Part shown: one piece after another, positions 51,682-57,679 of the stretch | Layout of the letters: the number at the start of each line of letters is the position of its first letter | How positions within the stretch are numbered: the stretch's first letter is position 1 | Assembly: GCF_002252755.1 (NCBI RefSeq) | Contig: NZ_NHOY01000056.1 | Coordinates: forward strand, 1-57,679 | Direction: 5' to 3' | Origin: Halorubrum sp. Hd13 | GTDB lineage: Archaea > Halobacteriota > Halobacteria > Halobacteriales > Haloferacaceae | DNA length: 57,679 nucleotides | Notes under the pieces: model-generated | Told to the model about the DNA's origin: nothing | The model's database searches: none | The model's input: only the letters and a program-made list of their open reading frames with translations | Position numbers and translations under genes: made by a program

Positions 51682-52113
51682 GTGTCCGATCCGACTCCGC
51701 ACCACGTCGGCGTCACGGTCGCCGACCTCGACCGCGCCGTCGACTTCTACACCGAGACGTTCGATCTGGACGTCGCCGCCGAGTTCGCCGTGGGCGGCGA
51801 GGCGTTCGCGGACGCCGTCGCCGTCGACGGCGCGGCCGCCGACTTCGCGCACCTCGTCGCCGGCGGGGCGGGCGACGAGACGATCGTGGAACTCGTCGCG
51901 TACGAACCGGCGGGCGAAGCGACGCCCAATCCGGAACTGAACCGACCGGGCGCGATCCACCTCGGGCTCTCCGTGGACGACGTGGAGGGGTTCTACCGCG
52001 GTCTCGACGGCGACGTCGAAACCCTCAGCGAGCCGCGAACGACCGAGAGCGGGACCACGATCCTGTTCGTCGTCGACCCCGACGGGAACCTGATCGAAGT
52101 GCTCGACGCCTGA
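51682..52113 (+). CDS. VOC-family (glyoxalase-like) metalloprotein
   Basis: A 143-residue vicinal-oxygen-chelate protein, read from GTG 51682. It has two beta-alpha-beta-beta-beta units: PHHVGVTVADLDRAVDFYTE with the first histidine ligand, and AIHLGLSVDDVEGFYRGL with the second, then ILFVVDPDGNLIEVLDA with the glutamate. The metal site HxH...E is complete, so it is probably catalytic (lyase, epimerase or dioxygenase type). A T5 run at 51653-51658 lies at TATA distance. The substrate is not predictable. Confidence 0.82.
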   Translation: MSDPTPHHVGVTVADLDRAVDFYTETFDLDVAAEFAVGGEAFADAVAVDGAAADFAHLVAGGAGDETIVELVAYEPAGEATPNPELNRPGAIHLGLSVDDVEGFYRGLDGDVETLSEPRTTESGTTILFVVDPDGNLIEVLDA

Positions 52114-52138
52114 GGACGGAGAAAAGCGAGACCGGTTC

Positions 52139-54328
52139 TTACTTGACTTTCGTGCCCGGCCCGGCGTCCTCGTAGGTCGTGAGGAGGTCGGCCTCGTCGC
52201 CGGCAGCGAGCACCATCCCGTTCGATTCGACGCCGAACAGCTCCGCCTTCTCCATGTTGGCGAGCACGACGACCTTCGTCCCGGGCAGGTCGTCGACGTC
52301 GTGGAGCTGTTTCAGTCCGGCGACGATCGTCCGGGTCTCGGCGCCGAGGTCGACGCGCAGCTTCAGGAGGTCGTCGGCGCCCTCGATCCCCTCGGCGTCC
52401 TCGATCCGGCCGATCCGGATGTCCAGTTCCTGGAAGTCGTCGAAGCCGATGCGGTCGTCGCTGAGGGGCTCGATGTCGGTCATGTCGGTGTCGTCGGTCG
52501 CGTCTTCGTCGGTCGCCGCTTCGTCGTCCGATCCGTCCTCATCGCCGTCGCCTTCGTCGCCGTCGCCATCGTCGCCGTCGGCCGCCTCCGCCTCGGCGAC
52601 CCGCGACTCCAGCTTCTCGTTGAGCGCCTCGACGCGCTCGTCTTCGATCTGCTCGAACAGCTCGGTCGGCTCCGCGAGGTCGCCGGCGGGCCCCTCGCGG
52701 GCCGCGTCGACGGTGACCTCGTGGACGGAGCCGTCCTCGCCGAGCTGGTCCCACAGGCGCTCGCACTTCTCGGGGGCGATCGGCTCGAACAGCACCGCGA
52801 TCGCCTTCGCGATCGCGACGCAGTCGTGGATCACCCGCGCGGCCTCGTCCGGGTCCTCGTCGACGAGGTTCCACGGCTCGCTCCGCTGAATGTACTCGTT
52901 GCCGAACCGCGCGAGGTCGGTGACGGCGTCGCCGAGCGCGCGCACGGAGTAGTCGTTGACCGCGGCCTCGACGTCGTCGATCGCCTCCTCGATCCGGTCT
53001 CGCACCTCGTCGCTCGTCGCGTCCGCGATGGGCGCGTCGTCGTAGTTGCGGTGGGCGAAGAGGAGGGAGCGGTAGAGGAAGTTGCCGACCGTCCCCACCA
53101 GCTCGGTGTTGACGCGGTCGCGGAACTTCTCCCACGAGAAGTCGACGTCCTGCTGGAAGCCGCCGTTGGTCGCGAGGTAGTAGCGCAGCGGGTCGGGGTG
53201 GAACCCCTCGTCGAGGTACTCGTCGGCCCAGACGGCGCGGTCCCGGCTCGTGGAGAACCCCTTCCCGCCGAGGGTGACGAAGCCGCTCGCCATCACCGCG
53301 CGCGGCTCGGCGTGGCCCGTCGCCTCCAGCATCGCGGGCCAGAATATCGTGTGGTGCTGGATGATGTCGCGGCCGATCACGTGAACGATCTCGCCGCCCT
53401 CGGGGTGGGCGTCGCTCGCGCCCTCCAGCCAGGCCGCCTCCCAGTCGAAGGCGTCGGCGCCGACGCGCTCCGAGTACTGCTTCGTCGAGGAGATGTACTC
53501 GATGGGGGCGTCCACCCAGACGTAGAGGACGAGGTCGTTGTCGGCGGTTTCACCGCCTCCCCGAGGCGACTCCGTCGCCTCGCCGCCCGGGTAATCGATC
53601 CCCCAGTCCATGTCGCGGGTGATACACCAGTCCTGGAGCCCCTGCTCGATCCACTCGCGGGGCTGGTTCCGGGCGTTCGACGTCCCCTCGAGTCGGTCGA
53701 GGAAGCCGGAGAGGTAGTCGGAGAACTCCGAGACCTCGAAGAACTTGTGGGTGCGCTCGCGGTACTCGGCGGGGTTGCCGGTGATGGTGGAGACGGGGTC
53801 CTCGACCTCGCCCGGTTCGAGGTGGCGCTGGCACCCTTCGTCGCACTCGTCGCCGCGGGCGTGCGCGCCGCAGTACGGGCAGGTCCCCTCGACGTAGCGG
53901 TCGGGGAGGTACTGGTCGTCGACGGGGTCGTACGCGACCATGATCTCCTTCTCGTAGACGTGACCGGCGTCCTCCAGGTCGCGGACGAGCTCCTGGGTGA
54001 CCGCGGTGTTCGTCTCGTCGTGAGTGTGGCCGTAGTTGTCGAACTCGACGTTGAACTTCGGGAACGTCGCGGCGTACCGGTCGTGCCAGTCGAGCGCGAA
54101 CGCCTCGGGAGAGACGCCCTCCTGTTCGGCGTTGACCGCGACGGGCGTCCCGTGCATGTCCGAGCCGGAGACGAACGCGGTCTCCTGGCCGAGTCGTTCG
54201 AGCGCGCGGCTGTACACGTCGCCGCCGACGTAGGTGCGCAGGTGGCCGATGTGGAGGTCGCCGTTGGCGTACGGCAGTCCACAGGTCACCACCGCCGGGT
54301 CGTCGGTGGGGAAGTCGTCGTGGCTCAT
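52139..54328 (-). CDS. metG: methionyl-tRNA synthetase with C-terminal tRNA-binding domain
   Basis: A 729-residue class I aaRS. Catalytic signatures are CGLPYANGDLHIGH near residue 16, the zinc knuckle CPYCGAHARGDECDEGC near residue 145, and the KMSKS equivalent GKGFSTSRD near residue 354. An anticodon-binding helical domain follows. After an acidic linker of about 35 residues (about 590-625) comes an OB-fold tRNA-binding domain (DIRIGRIEDAEG, TIVAGLKQLHDVDDLPG). An insert of about 20 residues (GGEATESPRGGGETAD) precedes VLYVWVDAPIEYI. ATG 54328 is the family N-terminus. The longer frame upstream is arginine-rich and rejected. Confidence 0.95.
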   Translation of the reverse strand: MSHDDFPTDDPAVVTCGLPYANGDLHIGHLRTYVGGDVYSRALERLGQETAFVSGSDMHGTPVAVNAEQEGVSPEAFALDWHDRYAATFPKFNVEFDNYGHTHDETNTAVTQELVRDLEDAGHVYEKEIMVAYDPVDDQYLPDRYVEGTCPYCGAHARGDECDEGCQRHLEPGEVEDPVSTITGNPAEYRERTHKFFEVSEFSDYLSGFLDRLEGTSNARNQPREWIEQGLQDWCITRDMDWGIDYPGGEATESPRGGGETADNDLVLYVWVDAPIEYISSTKQYSERVGADAFDWEAAWLEGASDAHPEGGEIVHVIGRDIIQHHTIFWPAMLEATGHAEPRAVMASGFVTLGGKGFSTSRDRAVWADEYLDEGFHPDPLRYYLATNGGFQQDVDFSWEKFRDRVNTELVGTVGNFLYRSLLFAHRNYDDAPIADATSDEVRDRIEEAIDDVEAAVNDYSVRALGDAVTDLARFGNEYIQRSEPWNLVDEDPDEAARVIHDCVAIAKAIAVLFEPIAPEKCERLWDQLGEDGSVHEVTVDAAREGPAGDLAEPTELFEQIEDERVEALNEKLESRVAEAEAADGDDGDGDEGDGDEDGSDDEAATDEDATDDTDMTDIEPLSDDRIGFDDFQELDIRIGRIEDAEGIEGADDLLKLRVDLGAETRTIVAGLKQLHDVDDLPGTKVVVLANMEKAELFGVESNGMVLAAGDEADLLTTYEDAGPGTKVK

Positions 54329-54482
54329 GTGGTGGGTGTATCGAGTTGTCGTGGATACGGGCCTAAAGCCCGCTGATTTCGGGTGGAATCGAGGCGGGTC
54401 GCTCGGTCTGGGGGGAAGCCGCGGCCGATCGCTCAGACGGCTTCCGCACGCGGGCACGGCGACGGTTCCGAGGGGACGCCCC

Positions 54483-54935
54483 TCAGGGTTCCATCGACCG
54501 TTCGGCGCGAGCGGTGAGCCGGTCCGGGTCGAGCCGGTAGAACTCGAACTCCACCCGGCTCGCCGGCTCGCCGAAGACGTCGACGATCGGTATCTGGTCC
54601 GTCCGTCCGAGCCCGGCGAGCGACTCCGTGGAGATCGACTCGTCGGTGGTCGACACCAGCCGACCGCTCGCCACCACGCTCTTCCACCGATCGTCGCGCT
54701 CGCCGTAGGTGACGAACGTGGTTCCGCGGTCGGTCGGATTCGCCTTTCCACTCTCTTCCCCGACGGCGAGCCGGAAGTAAAACACCTCCTCGACGGGGTC
54801 GTATCCGTACGACACCGGGACCGAGTGCGGGGGATCGCCGGCGGCCGTCGACAGGGAGAGGACTCCCGTTCCCGACCGCCCGAGGAACTCGTCGCGCTCG
54901 TCGTCCGCCATCCGAACCGCGTCGGGATCGGTCAT
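54483..54935 (-). CDS. pyridoxamine 5'-phosphate oxidase family protein
   Basis: A 150-residue split-barrel flavin-binding protein: GTGVLSLSTAAGDPPHSVPVSY, EEVFYFRLAVGEE, RWKSVVASGRLVSTTDE and RVEFEFYRLDPDRLTARAE. The size and motifs fit the small PNPOx-like/FMN-binding proteins abundant in haloarchaea rather than true PdxH. Cofactor (FMN, F420 or heme) and substrate are unknown. ATG 54935 (MTDPDAVRMADDERDEFL) is chosen; an upstream in-frame start would add 13 residues and lacks support. The metG gene begins about 150 bp away on the same strand downstream. Confidence 0.8.
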   Translation of the reverse strand: MTDPDAVRMADDERDEFLGRSGTGVLSLSTAAGDPPHSVPVSYGYDPVEEVFYFRLAVGEESGKANPTDRGTTFVTYGERDDRWKSVVASGRLVSTTDESISTESLAGLGRTDQIPIVDVFGEPASRVEFEFYRLDPDRLTARAERSMEP

Positions 54936-55015
54936 ACCTGACGTTGGACGGGCGCGGTAATGAATGTCAGCCACGGATCACGGTGAGAGCGGGCCGCGTC
55001 GGTCCGCCTCGTCCC

Positions 55016-55930
55016 CTACACGATCCCGCGGACGACCGCGGCCGCCTCCGACGCGGTCGGGGCGATCACGTACACGATCGGCTCGACGCCGACCGCGCCG
55101 GTCTGGTAGAGGACGAGCGTCGCCGCGTCGTCGCCAGCCGGGAGGTCGGCCGCGGCGACCGCGCCGGCGACCGCCTCGCTGGTCTCGCGTTCGGCGTCGA
55201 ACTCGACGGTCGGGTGCGACGCGGCGAGCGCCGCGACGGTGTCGGGGTCGTACCGGACGTTCACGGCGCCGCGGGCGGTCGACCCCGCCTCGCGGGCGGC
55301 GAGCAGGACCGTCGCGACGTGCTCGCTGACGCCGAACTCGGGTTCGCCGGGGACCATCGCCTGCCCCTTCACGTCGACGAGGCGGCCGGGGACCGCGGCG
55401 ACGTCGTCGATCGTCCGGGCGTCGTCGAGGCACTCGGCGACGTTGGCGCCGACGTTCGGAATGAGCGCGGCGAAGCCGGAGGCGTTCGTCAGGGTGCGGA
55501 GCCCGCGCCGCACCGACCCGAGGACCCGCTCGCGCTCGCGGAGCCCGCTGTCCGGGTCGTGGACCGAGAACTCCACCTCGGCGTCGGCGAGCGCCGGCAT
55601 CGCCTCCTCGTGGAGGTCCGCGAGGAGGTCGCCCTCCTCCAGACGCCGGATCAGCACCTCGATTTCGACGAGCGCGCCGACGGGGCTCAGGTCGCCGTCG
55701 GCGAGCCCCTCGCCGATTCGATCGACCAGATCGCGGACCCGATCGTCGGCGACGATCCGGTTGTTGCGGGCCACTTCGCCGTGGGCGTACTTCGAGACCG
55801 CGGACTGGGAGATCCCCAAGGCGTCGGCGACCTCCCGCTGCGTGAAGCCGCGGTCGCGGAGGTCCTCCGCCAGCATCGAGCGGACCGTCGGGAGGAACTC
55901 GTCGACGACGACCTCCTCGATGAACTTCAT
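55016..55930 (-). CDS. thiR: HTH-ThiN regulator (ThiR-like)
   Basis: A 304-residue protein. Residues 1-75 are an XRE-type HTH ([29 protein letters not shown]). Residues about 120-304 resemble the ThiN thiamine-phosphate synthase domain ([39 protein letters not shown], then [17 protein letters not shown]). HTH-ThiN fusions are archaeal repressors of thiamine genes (ThiR). The ThiN domain senses thiamine phosphate. No thi gene is adjacent, so assignment rests on domain order. Its ATG overlaps the dcd stop by 4 nt, so the two are translated together. Confidence 0.78.
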   Translation of the reverse strand: MKFIEEVVVDEFLPTVRSMLAEDLRDRGFTQREVADALGISQSAVSKYAHGEVARNNRIVADDRVRDLVDRIGEGLADGDLSPVGALVEIEVLIRRLEEGDLLADLHEEAMPALADAEVEFSVHDPDSGLRERERVLGSVRRGLRTLTNASGFAALIPNVGANVAECLDDARTIDDVAAVPGRLVDVKGQAMVPGEPEFGVSEHVATVLLAAREAGSTARGAVNVRYDPDTVAALAASHPTVEFDAERETSEAVAGAVAAADLPAGDDAATLVLYQTGAVGVEPIVYVIAPTASEAAAVVRGIV

Positions 55931-56577
55931 GAGCGGTCCCCCCTCGCCCCGTCGTCGCCCTCGGCGGCGCTCGTCGAGGTCCCCGCTGGGCTCCCGTCGC
56001 CCTCGAACTCCGGGTCGTCGCCGATCCGGGAGGCCTGCGGGCCGTCCTGGTCCTGGTACTTCGACCCGCGCTCCGCGCCGTACGGGCGGTCGGCGGGCGA
56101 CTTCAGCTCGGTGAACGTGAGCTGGGAGACGCGCATCCCCGGCGAGAGCGCGACGGGCGCGGTGCCGAGGTTCGAGAGTTCGAGCGTGATCTGCCCCTTA
56201 TAACCGGGGTCGCACAGGCCGGCGGTGGCGTGGACGACGATCGCGAGCCGCCCGAGCGACGAGCGCCCCTCGACGTGCGCGACGAGGTCGTCCGGGATCT
56301 CGACGCGCTCGGTCGTCGTGCCGAGCACGAAGTCCCCGGGGTGGAGGATGAACTCGTCGCCCTCGTCGACGGTGGTCTCAGTGACGTACTCGCCGACCTC
56401 GTCGGCCTCGGTCGGGTGGATGCAGGGGATGTTGGTGCGCTGGAACTCCAGGAATCGCTCGCCGAGCCGTAGGTCGACGCTCGCGGGCTGGACCTGCTGG
56501 TCGACGTCGCCGAGCGGCTCGACCACGAGGTCCCCCGCCGCGAGCCGGTCGAGGATGTCCGCGTCCGACAGGATCAT
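55927..56577 (-). CDS. dcd: dCTP deaminase
   Basis: A 216-residue trimeric dCTP deaminase, making dUTP for thymidylate synthesis. Core motifs are [13 protein letters not shown] near residue 34, [38 protein letters not shown] near residue 105 with the arginine-serine catalytic block, and [14 protein letters not shown]. The C-terminal 40 residues are an acidic extension ([18 protein letters not shown]) that makes it longer than usual. The ATG is 24-33 nt after a TATA (cttaaaaact, 56601-56610). It is co-transcribed with the thiR-like gene. Confidence 0.92.
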   Translation of the reverse strand: MILSDADILDRLAAGDLVVEPLGDVDQQVQPASVDLRLGERFLEFQRTNIPCIHPTEADEVGEYVTETTVDEGDEFILHPGDFVLGTTTERVEIPDDLVAHVEGRSSLGRLAIVVHATAGLCDPGYKGQITLELSNLGTAPVALSPGMRVSQLTFTELKSPADRPYGAERGSKYQDQDGPQASRIGDDPEFEGDGSPAGTSTSAAEGDDGARGDRS

Positions 56578-56600
56578 GTCGGGAGACGGAGCCCGCTCGG

Positions 56601-56610
56601 CTTAAAAACT
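56601..56610 (-). promoter_or_regulatory. TATA box of dcd-thiR
   Basis: The element cttaaaaact (minus AGTTTTTAAG) lies 24-33 nt before the dcd ATG, giving a leaderless transcript. Confidence 0.6.
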
Positions 56611-56674
56611 CCCGAATGCGGCGGCTCGCGGTGCGGGGGGTCACGGAGGTCACGGTGCGCGGGGATCGCGGGAC

Positions 56675-56724
56675 GCCTGCGGCGCCGCGAAGGTGCGGCG
56701 CCGCGAGGGTGAGGCAGGCCCTCA
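56675..56724. repeat. palindromic repeats at the 3' end of the Yip1-like gene
   Basis: The self-complementary 10-mer gcggcgccgc occurs twice (56679-56688, 56695-56704) within an outer gcctgc/gcaggc pair. A gtgagg/cctcac hairpin (56709-56714, 56719-56724) includes the stop codon. It could end the minus-strand transcript by structure. Confidence 0.5.
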
Positions 56725-57466
56725 CACCGCCGCGAGAAGGAACGCGAGCACGGCGAACGCACCGGCGACCGCACCCGCAGTCCCGCGGTCGAGGTCGTGG
56801 GCCGCTTCCAACCCCCCGACGACGATCACCCACTGGACCGCGATCACGACCGCCGAAGCGGCGAGCAGGGGCGCCTGCATCGCCCCGATCGCGGCGACGA
56901 TCTCGTTCGCTATCGCCTCGATCGTGGCGCCGTCGACCGCCGCCGTCGAAAGCGCGTACCAGACCGCCGCGACACCGGCTCCGAGTCGGACGATTTCCGG
57001 GAGGATCGCCCACGCCGCGATCACGAACGAGTCGCCCACGGAGCCGCTCCCGCCGGCGAGGCGCGCGCCGCCGTGGAGGACGAGCGCGAAGATCCCCCAC
57101 CAGATCGGCACACCGAACAGGCCGTACGCGACGTAGTCGCCGGTCGCGCTCCGGAGTTCCTCCCCGACGTCGACGTCGACCCGTTTCGGGCGGTCGCACC
57201 GCTCGCCGACGAGCGAGTCGTCGTCGCCGAACGCCTCACAGGTCGCCTCCGGCGGTCGGTCTGGGTTGTCGACGGTGACCTCCCGGTCGATCGTCGCGTC
57301 GAACGCCGCGCCGAGTGCGACGATTCCGCCGACCGTCGAGACGGTGACGAGCAGGACGAGCCCGATCGCGACCGCGCCGGACCGCGAGCGGGCTCTCTCG
57401 AAGTGGCGGCGGGAGCGGTCGAGAAGCGAACCGACGGCTCGGGAGAGGGGGGCGATCGGGGAGGGC
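56722..57466 (-). pseudogene. Yip1-like membrane protein gene truncated at its 5' end by an IS
   Basis: The frame is open from the stop at 56722 to 57516, but no ATG, GTG or TTG occurs upstream of GTG 57111, which lies in the middle of the protein. Upstream of 57111 the frame codes a sensible polypeptide: PSPIAPLSRAVGSLLDRSRR, a hydrophobic helix AIGLVLLVTVSTVGGIVALG, an external loop with two cysteines (EATCEAFG, GERCDRPK), then VGEELRSATGDYVAYGLFG. After it come three more helices, as in Yip1-family proteins. The right end of an IS1341-type element meets this frame at about 57466, so the native start was removed. Confidence 0.7.
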
Positions 57467-57560
57467 TTGACATCCTCCTCCGCGTAAACGCGGAGGAATC
57501 CCGAGCGGTGGGAGTTTCAGGTTCGCAGTCTAATTACCGGACTCCCAGTCCTTTCGGGCA
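57447..57560 (-). ncRNA. predicted TnpB reRNA (omega RNA) with host-derived guide
   Basis: In IS200/IS605 elements the guide RNA of TnpB is cut from the 3' end of the tnpB transcript. It consists of the right-end hairpin followed by about 16-20 nt of flanking host DNA. Here the right-end hairpin cctccgcg-taaa-cgcggagg (57477-57496) is followed by the conserved GGATGTCAA box and then by host sequence starting CCCTCCCCGATC on the minus strand. The limits given are approximate. Confidence 0.45.
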
Positions 57561-57679
57561 CGGGTAGTCCCACAGTGTCGGACTGGTGGACTGCTGGCCA
57601 TGCCAACTGGCCGTTACCCCTATCCTCGGCCGTGTACGGCGTCCCAGTGTTGTTTTTGCCACGGGGACGCTGGCAGGCA
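57466..57679 (-). mobile_element. right end of an IS200/IS605 (IS1341-type) element, running out of the window
   Basis: On the minus strand the last visible bases are the tail of tnpB, its stop at 57517-57519, a 36-nt spacer with GGGATTCCTCCGCG, the 8-bp/4-nt hairpin (57477-57496) and the conserved GGATGTCAA near 57467-57475. This is the right-end layout of haloarchaeal IS1341-type elements. No tnpA is visible, and the left end lies outside. Confidence 0.75.
57517..57678 (-). CDS. tnpB: TnpB-like RNA-guided nuclease, C-terminal tail only (partial)
   Basis: Fifty-three residues are visible before the stop. They include CQRPRGKNN, DRGNGQLAWPAVHQSDTVGL and PVPERTGSPVIRLRT, the low-complexity tail that follows the RuvC-III domain in haloarchaeal TnpB. 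The catalytic and zinc-finger parts lie right of the window, so activity cannot be judged. Identification rests mainly on the IS right end that follows. The frame continues past the window edge. Confidence 0.6.
   Translation of the reverse strand, partial: ACQRPRGKNNTGTPYTAEDRGNGQLAWPAVHQSDTVGLPVPERTGSPVIRLRT

Noticed and set aside
1..57679. CRISPR arrays, rRNA operons, integrase or att sites
   Set aside because: No regularly spaced repeats of 24-40 bp with unique spacers, no rRNA sequence and no integrase gene were seen. The tandem repeats found have no spacers.

Overview
The window is a gene-dense, very GC-rich stretch of a haloarchaeal chromosome. The proteins are strongly acidic. Promoters are TATA-only, and the TATA box often sits about 25 to 30 nt before the start codon, which implies leaderless transcripts. 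The gene content (bacterio-opsin-activator-type HTH, CetZ/FtsZ-like protein, AglJ, SRP19, GAR1, ThiR-like regulator, KorAB, an Nuo operon without nuoEFG) and the style of the intergenic repeats suggest Halorubrum or a close relative. The genus is an inference.

Layout. 1-13.5 kb: metabolic and regulatory genes, comprising an FAD oxidoreductase cut by the left edge, a zinc-finger protein, a Bat-type HTH regulator, a threonine-synthase-like protein without its catalytic lysine, a GNAT, a cdd-udp nucleoside salvage pair, an NDH-2-like flavoprotein, an HTH regulator, arginase, a PHP-like protein, a YdjM-like membrane protein, an aminotransferase and a ferredoxin-reductase-like flavoprotein. A palindrome-rich repeat element fills 12484-12743. 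13.7-19 kb: korAB, a geranylgeranyl-reductase-family flavoprotein and citrate synthase. 19-28.5 kb: a PINc-ATPase-KH protein, a glutamine amidotransferase, an alpha/beta hydrolase without its nucleophile serine, alaS, a histidine kinase, srp19-gar1 and a zinc-ribbon protein. 28.6-39 kb: one eleven-gene Nuo operon on the minus strand (A-B-CD-H-I-J1-J2-K-L-M-N). 39-49 kb: purK-purE, small haloarchaeal proteins, a tubulin/FtsZ-like protein, an AI-2E-type permease, AglJ, a CheY-like receiver, an AbrB-PhoU regulator and a coxG-like protein. 49.1-50.5 kb: a decayed nitrilase pseudogene followed by about 700 bp of non-coding, hairpin-rich DNA. 50.5-57.7 kb: a presenilin-like protease, a VOC protein, metG, a PNPOx-like protein, a dcd-thiR pair, and a Yip1-like membrane gene whose 5' end is removed by the right end of an IS200/IS605 (IS1341-type, TnpB) element that runs out of the window.

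How the genes work together. KorAB and citrate synthase are TCA-cycle steps. The Nuo complex lacks the NADH-input module, so it probably takes electrons from another carrier. purE and purK supply CAIR for purine synthesis, and cdd, udp and dcd serve pyrimidine metabolism. No rRNA, tRNA or CRISPR array was recognised. The items most worth a second look are the TnpB right end with its predicted guide RNA, the multi-hairpin repeat element, the two enzyme-like proteins lacking catalytic residues, the structured intergenic region after the nitrilase pseudogene, and several in-gene and intergenic tandem repeats.
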